Part shown: in pieces, positions 15,808-24,279 of the stretch
Layout: each line of letters opens with the position of its first letter
Numbering within the stretch: position 1 is the stretch's first letter
Source: CAWDDG01 sp963801065
Lineage (GTDB): Bacteria > Actinomycetota > Actinomycetes > Jiangellales > Jiangellaceae
Reading direction: 5' to 3'
Assembly: GCA_963801065.1 (NCBI GenBank)
Contig: CAWDDG010000007.1
Coordinates: forward strand, 124,001-188,000
DNA: 64,000 bases
Notes under the pieces: model-generated
Databases searched by the model: none
What the model saw: the letters and a program-made list of their open reading frames with translations, nothing else
Told to the model about the DNA's origin: nothing
Program-made: the position numbers and the translations under genes

Positions 15808-17145
15808 GTGGACAAGCAGCAGGAGTTCGTGCTCCGCACGCTCGAGGAGCGTGACATCCGGTTCGTTCGGCTCTGGTTCACCGACGTGCTGGGATTCCTC
15901 AAGTCGGTGGCTGTCGCCCCGGCCGAGCTCGAGGCCGCCTTCGCTGAGGGGATCGGCTTCGACGGCTCGGCGATCGAGGGGTTCGCCCGGGTGTACGAGG
16001 CCGACATGCTGGCCCGGCCTGACCCGTCGACGTTCCAGGTGCTGCCGTGGCGCTCGGACTCGCACGGCACTGCCCGGATGTTCTGCGACATCCTGATGCC
16101 CGACGGGTCGCCGTCGTACGCTGACCCGCGGCACGTCCTCAAGCGGATCCTCGGCCGTGCGGCCGATCTCGGGTTCACGTTCTACACGCACCCGGAGATC
16201 GAGTTCTTCCTGTTCAAGGAGCCGCCGGTATCCGGCGAGGAGCCCGTACCCGTCGACGCGAGCGGGTTCTTCGACCACACGCCCCACGGCATCGCCCACG
16301 ACTTCCGCCGCGAGGCGATCACCATGCTCGAAGACATGGGAATCTCCGTGGAGTTCAGCCACCACGAGGGAGCCCCTGGTCAGCAGGAGATCGACCTGCG
16401 CTACGCCGACGCGCTCACCACCGCCGACAACCTGATGACCTTCCGGGTGGTCATCAAGGAGGTCGCGCTCTCGCAGGGGGTCTACGCGTCGTTCATGCCC
16501 AAGCCGTTCACGCAGCACCCGGGTTCGGGCATGCACACTCACCTGTCGCTCTTCGAAGGCGACAGCAACGTGTTCCACGAGGCGGGCGCGCAGTACCAAC
16601 TGTCCAAGACCGGACGGTCGTTCATCGCCGGGCTGCTCCAGCACGCACCGGAGGTCACCGCCGTCACGAACCAGTGGGTCAACTCGTACAAGCGCCTCGC
16701 GGGTGGCGGGGAGGCGCCGGCCTACATCTGCTGGGGCCACAACAACCGCTCGGCGCTGGTCCGGGTGCCGATGTACAAGCCGGGCAAGGGCCAGTCCACG
16801 CGCGCCGAGTTCCGCGCCCTTGACTCCGCGTGCAATCCGTACCTCGCCTACGCCGTACTGCTTGCAGCCGGCCTGAAGGGGATCGAGGAGGGCTACGACC
16901 TGCCGCCTGGGGCCGAGGACGACGTGTGGGCGCTCACCGAGCGGGAGCGTTCCGCGCTCGGCATCACGCCGCTGCCGTCGTCACTGTCCGAGGCGATCCG
17001 GGTGATGGAGGGCTCCGAGCTCATCGCCGAGACGCTGGGTGAGCATGTCTACGAGTTCTTCCTGCGCAACAAGCGGTCGGAGTGGGAGGACTACCGCCGG
17101 CAGGTCACCGCCTACGAGCGTGACCGCATGCTTCCCGTGCTCTAA
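15808..17145 (+). CDS. glnA2: type I glutamine synthetase, GlnA2-like
   Basis: 445 residues from ATG/GTG at 15808. GSI signatures: FDGSAIEGFARV, EIEFFLF, GAPGQQEIDLRYADAL, FMPKP and GSGMHTHLSLF (ATP/metal region), and a C-terminal RxEFR segment (RAEFRALDSACNPYLAYA). Length and the absence of the 25-residue insert of GSI-beta match the actinobacterial GlnA2 type. The short loop where GSI-beta carries the adenylylated Tyr reads EGYDLPPGAED, so a Tyr is present but the context is altered. It begins a glnA2-amidotransferase-glnE row. Predicted ATP-dependent ligation of ammonia to glutamate. Confidence 0.93.
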   Translation: MDKQQEFVLRTLEERDIRFVRLWFTDVLGFLKSVAVAPAELEAAFAEGIGFDGSAIEGFARVYEADMLARPDPSTFQVLPWRSDSHGTARMFCDILMPDGSPSYADPRHVLKRILGRAADLGFTFYTHPEIEFFLFKEPPVSGEEPVPVDASGFFDHTPHGIAHDFRREAITMLEDMGISVEFSHHEGAPGQQEIDLRYADALTTADNLMTFRVVIKEVALSQGVYASFMPKPFTQHPGSGMHTHLSLFEGDSNVFHEAGAQYQLSKTGRSFIAGLLQHAPEVTAVTNQWVNSYKRLAGGGEAPAYICWGHNNRSALVRVPMYKPGKGQSTRAEFRALDSACNPYLAYAVLLAAGLKGIEEGYDLPPGAEDDVWALTERERSALGITPLPSSLSEAIRVMEGSELIAETLGEHVYEFFLRNKRSEWEDYRRQVTAYERDRMLPVL

Positions 17146-17156
17146 CCTCGCTGATC

Positions 17157-17915
17157 ATGCAGGAAGTGCGGGACACGCCGCGCGTTCTGGTCGTGGAGCA
17201 CGAGCCTGACTGCCCCCTGGACCGCTTCGCCGGCTGGCTGGACCAGGTCGAGCTGGCGATCGTGCGGCCGTATGCGGGCGACCCGGTGCCCCGTCTGGAC
17301 GGCGTGTCGCGCAGGACTTGCATGATCGACGGGGTCATCGTCCTCGGCGGGCAGATGTCGGCGTATGACGACGAGATCGCGCCCTGGCTGCCCGCGACCC
17401 GCGATCTGCTCGCGGCCTCGGTCGCCGACGGCACACCGACGCTCGGCATCTGCCTGGGCGCTCAACTCCTCGCGGTCGCCTGTGGTGGCAAGGTCGATGT
17501 CGCCGCTGCAACGGGTCGCGAGTCCGGTGTGGTCGACGTGCGGTGGCTGCCATCGGCGGCCGCGGACCCGCTCGTCGCCGGCCTGCCCGATCCCTTCCCG
17601 GGGCCGAGCATGCACGCCGACGTCATCGTCGACCTCCCTGTCGGCGCGACGTGGCTCGGCTCGAGCGAGATGTACCCGCACCAGGCGTTCCGGGTGGGCC
17701 CAGCCGCGTGGGGTGTGCAGTTCCACCCCGAGGTCTCGCTGGCCACGATCCGTGGCTGGGCCGAGCATCTCCCCGACGTCGACACCGAAGCCGTCATGGC
17801 CGAGCTCGCTGCCCGCGATGCCGACGTGGCCGTGGCAGGAGAGCTGCTGGTCCACCGGTTCGCCGAGATCGTGTCGATTCCGGCGCCTAGCGGGTACCGT
17901 CCGACCGAACCCTAG
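17157..17915 (+). CDS. class I glutamine amidotransferase-like protein
   Basis: 252 residues. The triglutamyl-hydrolase-like fold has LGICLGAQLLA with the nucleophile Cys (about residue 101), and FHPEVS with His/Glu (about residues 186-190). The first region DGVIVLGGQMSAYDDE is the oxyanion-side glycine loop. Such proteins are GMP-synthase-like GATases; some hydrolyse gamma-glutamyl compounds. The substrate is unknown. It starts 11 bases after glnA2 and lies just before glnE, so it probably is co-transcribed with them and deals with glutamine or a related gamma-glutamyl compound (inference from context). Confidence 0.85.
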   Translation: MQEVRDTPRVLVVEHEPDCPLDRFAGWLDQVELAIVRPYAGDPVPRLDGVSRRTCMIDGVIVLGGQMSAYDDEIAPWLPATRDLLAASVADGTPTLGICLGAQLLAVACGGKVDVAAATGRESGVVDVRWLPSAAADPLVAGLPDPFPGPSMHADVIVDLPVGATWLGSSEMYPHQAFRVGPAAWGVQFHPEVSLATIRGWAEHLPDVDTEAVMAELAARDADVAVAGELLVHRFAEIVSIPAPSGYRPTEP

Positions 17916-17972
17916 AGGGCTCAGGGAGGTTGAGCGTCCGCGGCCGCCCGGGAGCGTCCGGTCGAGCCGTCC

Positions 17973-20900
17973 GTGGCGGGTAGGTTCGCTGGCGTGGCGG
18001 ACAGGACGGGCCGGTCGGCCAGCCAGGCGGGCAGGCTGGCACGGGTGGGCTTCGTCGACGCAGCGTCGGCGGCCCGTGAGCTCGACCGAGCGGGGCTGAC
18101 CGGGCTCGTGCTCGACGACGGCCTGCTGGGGGCCTTCGGACAGGCCGCCGACCCGGATCGTGCGCTCGCTGCCATGGCGCGCCTGATCGGCGCCGCGCCC
18201 GACAGCGACGCCTTGATCAGCGCGTTGAACTCGGACGAGCTGCTGAGAGCCCGCCTGACGGCTGTGCTGGGCCTGAGCGCTGCGCTGGGTGATCACATCG
18301 TCCGCCATCCTGAGCACTGGCCAGATCTGGCACGACTCGACCCCGCACGCCGCCCGACAGCAGCGGACCTCCGGGCCGCGATGTTGCGTGCGGTGGGCGC
18401 GGATCCGGATGCCACAGCTCCGGTGGCAAAAGGAGCCGAGATGGACGCCCTGCGGGTCGAGTACCGCCGGCACGTCCTGCAGCTCGCGGCGCTGGACCTC
18501 GCGGACGGTCTCGACGTCGCGGCGGTGTCGGCGGATCTGGCCGACCTCGCGGCCGCGACACTGGAGGCCGGCCTGGCGGTGGCCCGGGTGGAGCGCGCAC
18601 CGGAGGCGCCGCCGTGCCGGCTGGCCGTGATCGGGATGGGCAAGTGTGGCGGCCGCGAGCTGAACTACGTCTCCGACGTCGACGTCGTCTTCGTCGCCGC
18701 GCCGGCCGATGGGACGGACGAGGCAGCTGCCCTGCGAACGGCGACCGATTTGGCGACCGGTCTGATGCGCGCGTGCTCCGACCACACGGCCGAGGGCACC
18801 ATCTGGCCGGTCGATGTGGGACTGCGACCCGAAGGCAGGGCCGGCCCGCTGGTGCGGACCCTGGCCAGCCACGTGGCGTACTACCAGACCTGGGCCAAGA
18901 CCTGGGAGTTCCAGGCGCTGCTCAAGGCGCGCCCGATCGCAGGCGACATCGAGCTGGGTCAGGCGTACGTGGCGGCCGTACGGCCGCTGGTCTGGAGCGC
19001 TGCCGACCGCGACGGGTTCGTGGACGACGTACGTTCCATGCGCCGCCGCGTCGAGCAACACATCCGGCCGGCTGAGACCGATCGGCAGCTGAAGCTCGGC
19101 CCGGGTGGGCTGCGTGACGTCGAATTCGCAGTGCAGCTGCTGCAGCTCGTCCACGGCCGCACCGACGAGGCGCTGCGATCCGAAACGACGCTCACCGCGC
19201 TGGCGGCGCTGACAGAAGGCGGTTATGTCGGTCGTGCCGACGGCGCGGTGCTGGACGAGGCGTACCGCTTCCTGCGCACGCTCGAGCACCGCATCCAGCT
19301 CGAGCGGCTCCGCCGCACGCACGTCGTGCCGCAATCGGACGACGAGCTGCGACGGCTCGGCCGCTCGTTCGGAATGCGTGAGCCGGTGCGGATGCTCGTC
19401 GACACCTGGCGGCGGCATGCGCGCGAGGTCAGGCGGCTGCACGAGAAGCTCTTCTACCGGCCACTGCTCGCCGCCGTGGCCCGGTTGCCGGGTCTGGACG
19501 CACACCTGACCCCGGATGCTGCGCGACAGCGTCTGGAGGCGCTCGGCTACCTCGATCCCGGCGGAGCGCTCCGGCACCTGGAGGCGCTGACAACCGGTGT
19601 CTCGCGGCGGGCCGCCATCCAGCGGACCCTGCTCCCGGTGATGCTCGGGTGGTTCGCCGACGCACCCGAGCCCGACGCGGGCCTGGCCGGCTTCCGGAAG
19701 GTGAGTGATTCGCTCGGCGAGACGCACTGGTACCTGCGGCTGCTGCGCGACGAAGGTGCGGCGGCAGAGCGGATGGCGAAGGTTCTCGCCTCGAGCCGCT
19801 ATGCCACCGAGCTCTTTCTGCGGGCGCCCGAATCCGTGACGATGCTCGGCGACGACGCCGAGCTCGCTCCGCGTGAGCGGCCCCCCTTGGAGGCAGAGGT
19901 CATGGCCGGCGTCACCCGGCACGTCGACCCGGTCGCCGCCGCCAACGTCGTCCGTGCCATGCGGCGGCGGGAGCTCCTCAGGATCGCGACAGCCGACCTG
20001 GTCGGCCTGCTGCCGACCGAACGGGTGGGCGAGGCGTTGACAGCCGTGGCCGGTGCGACCCTGGCCGGCGCGCTGGAGACGGCCGTACGGGCGATCGAGG
20101 CCGAGCGCCGAGAGCCGTTGGTGACCAGGGTCGCCGTGGTCGCGATGGGGCGCCTCGGCGGGCACGAGATGGGCTACGCGTCCGATGCCGACGTGCTGTT
20201 CGTGCACGAGCCCATCGATGGCGCCGACGAGCAGGAGGCAACCGAGGGCGCGCTGGCCGTGGCCAACGAGATGCGCCGCCTGCTGGCGTTGCCGTCGCCC
20301 GAGCCCGCCCTGACGCTCGACGCCGACCTCCGGCCCGAGGGTCGTCAGGGCCCGCTGGTGCGAACGCTGGCGTCGTACGCCGCGTACTACGAACGATGGG
20401 GCGAGGTGTGGGAACGGCAGGCGTTGCTGCGCGCCGCGCCGTTGTGTGGATCACCGGCGATGCTCGACCGCTTCTTCGCCGTGATAGACCCGGCGCGCTG
20501 GCCGGATCGAGGGCTGACCGAGGCCCAGGTGCGCGAGATCCGGCGGATCAAGGCCAGGGTCGAGTCAGAGAGACTGCCTCGTGGCGCGGATCCGTCGACG
20601 CATCTCAAGCTCGGTCCCGGCGGGTTGGCCGACGTGGAGTGGGCCGTGCAGCTGCTCCAGCTGCGGCACGCCGCTTCGGTCGAGGGACTGCGAACGACCC
20701 GCACGCCGCAGGCGCTCGAGGCCGCAGTTCGAGCCGGCCTGCTCGGCGAGGACGACCGCTCGGTGTTGCTCGCAGCCTGGCGGACGGCGACCTCGATCCG
20801 CAATGCAATCGTGCTGGTCACCGGCCGGGGTTCCGACGCGTTGCCGCGGGACCCGCAGTCGCTTGCGGCCGTGTCCCGCGTCCTCGGCTACGCACCCGGC

Positions 20901-20984
20901 GAGAGCGCTGCATTCGTCGACGACTACCGAAAGGTCGCGCGCCGGGCCCGGGCCGTCGTGGAGCGCGTCTTCTACGACGGATGA
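17973..20984 (+). CDS. glnE: glutamine synthetase adenylyltransferase/adenylyl-removing enzyme
   Basis: 1003 residues. Two nucleotidyltransferase halves are clear. The N-terminal deadenylylase half has VIGMGKCGGRELNYVSDVDVVFV, with catalytic Asp pair (about residues 215-235). The C-terminal adenylylase half has VVAMGRLGGHEMGYASDADVLFV (about 710-732). Each is followed by LRPEGR(A/Q)GPLVRTLAS and then KLGPGGLxDVEFAVQLLQL helices. It adds and removes AMP on the regulatory Tyr of GlnA1 according to nitrogen status. GTG 17994 is an alternative start. In many actinobacteria glnE faces glnA1; here a 14 kb island separates the two. Confidence 0.96.
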   Translation: MAGRFAGVADRTGRSASQAGRLARVGFVDAASAARELDRAGLTGLVLDDGLLGAFGQAADPDRALAAMARLIGAAPDSDALISALNSDELLRARLTAVLGLSAALGDHIVRHPEHWPDLARLDPARRPTAADLRAAMLRAVGADPDATAPVAKGAEMDALRVEYRRHVLQLAALDLADGLDVAAVSADLADLAAATLEAGLAVARVERAPEAPPCRLAVIGMGKCGGRELNYVSDVDVVFVAAPADGTDEAAALRTATDLATGLMRACSDHTAEGTIWPVDVGLRPEGRAGPLVRTLASHVAYYQTWAKTWEFQALLKARPIAGDIELGQAYVAAVRPLVWSAADRDGFVDDVRSMRRRVEQHIRPAETDRQLKLGPGGLRDVEFAVQLLQLVHGRTDEALRSETTLTALAALTEGGYVGRADGAVLDEAYRFLRTLEHRIQLERLRRTHVVPQSDDELRRLGRSFGMREPVRMLVDTWRRHAREVRRLHEKLFYRPLLAAVARLPGLDAHLTPDAARQRLEALGYLDPGGALRHLEALTTGVSRRAAIQRTLLPVMLGWFADAPEPDAGLAGFRKVSDSLGETHWYLRLLRDEGAAAERMAKVLASSRYATELFLRAPESVTMLGDDAELAPRERPPLEAEVMAGVTRHVDPVAAANVVRAMRRRELLRIATADLVGLLPTERVGEALTAVAGATLAGALETAVRAIEAERREPLVTRVAVVAMGRLGGHEMGYASDADVLFVHEPIDGADEQEATEGALAVANEMRRLLALPSPEPALTLDADLRPEGRQGPLVRTLASYAAYYERWGEVWERQALLRAAPLCGSPAMLDRFFAVIDPARWPDRGLTEAQVREIRRIKARVESERLPRGADPSTHLKLGPGGLADVEWAVQLLQLRHAASVEGLRTTRTPQALEAAVRAGLLGEDDRSVLLAAWRTATSIRNAIVLVTGRGSDALPRDPQSLAAVSRVLGYAPGESAAFVDDYRKVARRARAVVERVFYDG

Positions 20985-21017
20985 GCTGGTGTGCCGGCAT
21001 CTCGTGGCACAACCCGC

Positions 21018-21992
21018 TCAGAGCAGGTCCGGCTCGAACAGCTCGAGAAGCCGGCCCGGAACGGCCTCGCCGTATTCGCCACGCCGGTCTGGCGGCACCG
21101 CTGACAGCGCCCGGTTCCACGACAGCGCGAGGGCGACCTTGTGGACCCGGGTAGCCAGCCGGACGGTTTCGGCCAGCTCCGCCCGTCGACCTCCATCGGC
21201 CCACGGTTCGAGGTAGGCGTCGCGGAGGCCCGCCAGCTCGGCCGCATCTGCCGGGGGTCGTACCGATGGGCGATCGAACTGAGCATGACCAACAGGCCGG
21301 CGAACGGATGCCCGACGCTGGCGTCGCCCAGTCGAAGATCGCGTAGCCGCCGTCCCTGACGAACACATTGCCGTCGTGGAGGTCGCCGTGCTCGATGCTC
21401 GGCGGGATCCCGGCGCCGTCGAGCCGAGCGCACCACTCTCTGCGTAGATCGGCTCGAGATCACGAAGTCGGCTCAGCTGCGCCCGGGACAGGCCGCCCGG
21501 CCGGTCGACGAGCAGCACGTCGGTGTCGTCGAGGAGCACTGAGAACCGTTCCGGCAGGCGCTGCGGGCGCTCGTCCGGAACGCCGTGGTCGACGAGGTCG
21601 CGGACGTGGTCGGACGTCGCGCGCTGGAGCTCGGCATACGCCGGCAGAATTCCGTCGCCAGTGGCTCAGGACGACGTCGTCGTCGAATGACCGCAGGATC
21701 GGGCCGCCGTCAGGGACCGAGTGCCCACCCGACTTCGACGTCGGTCGCCAATGGATCCAGTACCTGACCGGGTGCCAGCTCGGCGAGAGCTTCTACGAGG
21801 GCGGGTTCGTACGTCGTACCCGGACCGCTGGCCTTGAACCAGACCCGTCCACCGTCTGTGTCGATGCGCTGCACGGTTGACCACGGCCGGACTCGCGGCT
21901 CGTCGCTGCCAGTGAGCCTCAGGTCGAGGTTGGCGAGTCGCGGCGATCCAAGCCTGCGCTTCGTTTCCTGACGCGGTGTGGTGGCTGCTCAT
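21018..21992 (-). pseudogene. aminoglycoside phosphotransferase-family gene with many frameshifts
   Basis: Segments of one protein appear in order across all three minus frames. From ATG 21992: SSHHTASGNEAQAWIAAT; then LANLDLRL to VRPWSTVQRIDTDGGRVWFK; FDDDVV; ILPAYAELQRATSDHVRDLV; LLDDTDVLLVDRPGG; IEHGDLHDGNVFVRDGGYAIFDW (catalytic HGDLHDGN loop); GHPFAGLLVMLSSIAHRYDP; and ELAETVRLATRVHKVALALSWNRALS to the stop at 21018. At least six frame changes are needed. The family phosphorylates aminoglycosides or other hydroxylated small molecules. Either a decayed gene or a stretch of poor sequence. The intact size would be near 320 residues. Confidence 0.8.
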
Positions 21993-22043
21993 CCGGCAGC
22001 GACGTCGTCGGAGTCGACCACGTCGGTGGCGACCGCACACCGC

Positions 22044-22400
22044 TCAGTCATCGGCAGCCTCGGCCATGGAACGGGGAAGCCGGCCGCTCTCGAACTTGAC
22101 GATGCCCGAGGGCACCATCCAGGTCATCACCTCGGCCGAGAGCCGTCCGGCCTTGACCGCAGGATCGGCACGGTAGAGGCGGCGCGCCTCCTCCGGGCCG
22201 ACGCTCAGCACGGAGATGCCGCGGAGCCGTTCGTCGTCCTGCCGGATGAGCGGACCGGCGGCGATGAGGTGCCCCTGCTCGTAGAGGTCGGCCTGGCTCG
22301 CGAGGTGCGCGTCCTGGAGCTCCGCGTACTCCTCCTCAGAGAGTTCCGGCGAGTCCGGAGGCCGGACGAGTAGCACCACGGTGTGCTGATCGAATTTCAT
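22044..22400 (-). CDS. YciI family protein
   Basis: 118 residues in one alpha+beta YciI module. The start reads KFDQHTVVLLVRPPDSPELS, followed by EEEYAELQDAHLASQADLYEQGHLIAAGPLIRQDD. The conserved His of the DAHLA helix and an Asp in RQDDERLRGISVLSVG make up the putative active-site pair of the family, and GPEEARRLYRADPAVKAG closes the fold. YciI domains are dimeric; they are predicted enzymes or ligand-binding proteins with few assigned reactions. ATG 22400. The gene lies 51 bases upstream of the phosphotransferase relic on the same strand. Confidence 0.85.
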   Translation of the reverse strand: MKFDQHTVVLLVRPPDSPELSEEEYAELQDAHLASQADLYEQGHLIAAGPLIRQDDERLRGISVLSVGPEEARRLYRADPAVKAGRLSAEVMTWMVPSGIVKFESGRLPRSMAEAADD

Positions 22401-22462
22401 GAACGCAGCCTAGGCGGTCGACGATGCGCGTCCCTGACGGCGAGGCGGAGGGCTGGCGAGAG

Positions 22463-22594
22463 CTACTCGCAGCCGATTCCATCCCCGTCGCGATCCAGTC
22501 CGCACTCGTCAGGTCCGATGACAGCCACCCGACCCGTGTACTCGGGCGCGGCGTCAGGATCAGGCGCTCGGACGCGGCTGTCCAGGCGAGTCGA
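22463..22594 (-). pseudogene. excalibur-domain C-terminal remnant
   Basis: A minus-strand frame of 43 codons ends DECGLDRDGDGIGCE and stop (22463-22465). This is the hallmark of the excalibur domain: DxDxDGxxCE calcium-binding loop with flanking Cys. There is no start codon or signal peptide; the 5' side runs into the cupin gene in another frame. It is the tail of a lost secreted or surface protein. Confidence 0.6.
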
Positions 22595-22955
22595 TCAGGG
22601 ACTCGAGGGCCGCGGTGAGCGGCCCTCCGGCATCGCCTGTATTCACGACCCCTCCCGGCTCGAGGAGCAGAATGCTGGTCTCTCGCTCTGCCCTCGGGCG
22701 GTGCTCGATCCCGCGCGGCACGACGTACATCTCCCGCGGGCCCAGCACGAGTGGGCCGTCGCGCAGGTCGATGGTGAGTTCGCCGTCGAGGACGATGAAC
22801 AACTCGTCGGTCTCGTCGTGCTTATGCCAGACGAACTCACCCTGGACCTTGACCACCTTGACCTCGTAGTCATTGAGGCGCCCGACCAGTCTGGGCGACC
22901 ACTGGTCGGTGAACGAGGCGAGGGCCTCGTCGAGGCTGATCTTGGACGTTGCCAT
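22560..22955 (-). CDS. cupin-domain protein
   Basis: 131 residues. The single cupin barrel has motif 1 FVWHKHDETDELFIVLDGE, with metal ligands His, His, Glu, and motif 2 PRGIEHRPRAERETSILLLEPGG, with the last His. These are the four classic metal-binding residues. The start MATSKISLDEALASFTDQWSPRLVGRLNDYEVKVV is typical of small mannose-6-phosphate-isomerase-like cupins. Substrate unknown. ATG 22955. It is the last gene before the repeated glnA1 end at 22998, so it belongs to the chromosomal side. Confidence 0.88.
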   Translation of the reverse strand: MATSKISLDEALASFTDQWSPRLVGRLNDYEVKVVKVQGEFVWHKHDETDELFIVLDGELTIDLRDGPLVLGPREMYVVPRGIEHRPRAERETSILLLEPGGVVNTGDAGGPLTAALESLIDSPGQPRPSA

Positions 22956-22997
22956 GCCTAGCAGTATCGCCGTCCCTCGGCCGATGCGGCCGATGAC

Positions 22998-23024
22998 CTA
23001 GATGTCGTCGTAGAGCTCGAACTC
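22998..23024 (-). repeat. copy of the glnA1 3' end, left boundary of the island (attL candidate)
   Basis: 27 bases match the last codons of glnA1 (36858-36884) with a single mismatch. Read on the minus strand it encodes EFELYDDI and a TAG stop, against EFELYYDI and TAG in glnA1. The shared core is GTAGAGCTCGAACTC. The cupin gene lies outside and accessory genes lie inside, so this is the left boundary of the inserted DNA. Confidence 0.85.
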
Positions 23025-23125
23025 CCCAGGGGGTGTTGGCGGGGGTTGGAGAACCCCGATTTCCCTTGTTTTGAGCGTGAAACGGGGTTGGGCGGGGTGG
23101 GCCGGTTTGGGCTCTGACGGATTTC

Positions 23126-23145
23126 CTGCGGAATCCCTGCGGAAT
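23126..23145 (+). repeat. CTGCGGAAT pair near the left att copy
   Basis: CTGCGGAAT at 23126-23134 and again at 23137-23145, an 11-base period, about 100 bases inside the left att copy. Similar CTGCGGACT pairs occur near the other two att copies (33119-33139 and 36791-36809). Possible integrase arm-type sites, by inference from position. Confidence 0.45.
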
Positions 23146-23295
23146 TTCAGGGCCCACCGGTGCGCGATCACGTCTCTGCATCGGGGTCGACGGTCGCGTC
23201 GGGCAACGTCGGACCATGCGGCTGGCCCCGACGTCAGGTGCGGCTCCGAAGCTCGAACAGGAAATGGAGTCCCTGTGTGGCCCAAGGTCTGCAGA

Positions 23296-23553
23296 ATGGT
23301 GGGGGTGAGCCCCGTCCCCGTCGAGCAGAAACTGCTCGACCACTTGGTTGTCGAGCTCGGCGACCATGGGCGACGGGCAGTGGAGTTCCTCATCACCGCT
23401 CAGCGACTGCTTGAGACCGGGTCCGCTGAGGGACTCCCTCGGCTGCCTGAGACCGTCACGTATTGCCTCGGGGAGTGCATGAAGACGATCCCGGCTTCGC
23501 AGGACGTCGGAGGTGGCGGGCGTTGGAGATCTGCATCCCGCCGACGTGGATGA
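23296..23553 (+). pseudogene. N-terminal fragment of a conserved island-borne protein
   Basis: From ATG 23296: VPVEQKLLDHLVVELGDHGRRAVEFLITAQRLLETG, then LPETVTYCLGECMKTIPAS and VGGGGRWRS, followed by an abrupt basic end and stop at 23553. The text resembles the start of a conserved actinobacterial mobile-element protein of unknown function that normally continues past GGGGRWR(S/T) for another 100 or more residues. The truncation and immediate fusion to unrelated text suggest a deletion. Confidence 0.45.
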
Positions 23554-23556
23554 AGC

Positions 23557-24206
23557 GGGCCTACCCTTGAGCGTGACGCCGTCACGTCGGCGCTGGTGCG
23601 GCTCGGCGTCGATGATCGGGCGGCGACCATGGCGTTGGTCTGGCTCCTGACCCCCGGCGCGACCCTCATGGCCGCTCGGCTCCGGAACCTGGCTGACGAC
23701 ATCGACGAGATCGTCGCCGGCCAACTCTGGCTCAGTGCGCGGTCCCACGACCGACCAATGCCCTCTACGTGGCAGCCAAGATCCTCAAACACGCGGAACG
23801 CGAGGTGAAGGCTGAGCTCAGTGTCGGCGAACTCGCGGGCCGGCGGGATCCGGTGTGGGCTGCGACCGTGCTGGTCGAGCGCTTCGACGAGTCACTGCCA
23901 GTGACGGAGCCGGAGGTCGATCATCCGATCGAGGAACTGGATGACGTTCTGCGACGCGGCCTGGCTGCCGGCGCGGTTTCCGAGGCAGATCGTGCGCTCC
24001 TGCTCGATCTTGCCTACGCGGCCAACAGGCTGGGTGCGCCGCTATGCCGGGGGAGGGCGGGGCTGTCCACGCCGACGGTCGCGGAGTTGGTGAGCCAGGA
24101 TCACAACATGTCGGCTCGGACGATCCGGCGTCACGCTGCTGACGCGCTGGATGGCCTAGCCGCGATGCCCCGGGGCGCCCCCGGCGTGGCGGTCGAGTTT
24201 CCTTGA
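23557..24206 (+). pseudogene. frameshifted sigma-factor-like/HTH island protein
   Basis: Two frames join into one likely protein. The first part (to about 23757) reads ERDAVTSALVRLGVDDRAATMALVWLLTPGATLMAARLRNLADDIDEIVAGQLWLSARSH; the second resumes NALYVAAKILKHAEREVKAEL and runs to 24206, ending with SARTIRRHAADALDGLA, a helix-turn-helix-like end. The junction near 23755 needs one extra or missing base. No start codon precedes the first part in frame. The overall shape (helical domain plus C-terminal HTH) resembles sigma-factor-like proteins on actinobacterial elements. Function unknown. Confidence 0.5.
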
Positions 24207-24219
24207 ATCGGCTCTCGAT

Positions 24220-24251
24220 CTATCAAAGGTTAGTGGTCTATCCTTTGATAG
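24220..24251 (+). promoter_or_regulatory. perfect inverted repeat upstream of fic (operator candidate)
   Basis: CTATCAAAGG (24220-24229) and CCTTTGATAG (24242-24251) are perfect inverted repeats with a 12-base spacer, 28 bases before the fic ATG. The AT-rich text stands out from the GC-rich surroundings and contains TATCCT as a possible -10. The downstream protein has a C-terminal winged-helix domain, so autoregulation is a reasonable inference. Confidence 0.6.
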
Positions 24252-24279
24252 AGTCGTCGTGGATGAAAGGAAACAGCTG

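Noticed and set aside
17142..20207. A 1,021-codon open frame on the minus strand opposite the glutamine amidotransferase and glnE genes
   Set aside because: It is antisense to two well-supported proteins; its translation is His/Arg/Gly-rich with no family resemblance, as expected from codon bias in GC-rich DNA.
23071..23295. Upstream extension of the frame that contains the fragment at 23296
   Set aside because: The text before the ATG is Arg/Ser-rich, overlaps the CTGCGGAAT repeats, and is not conserved-looking.
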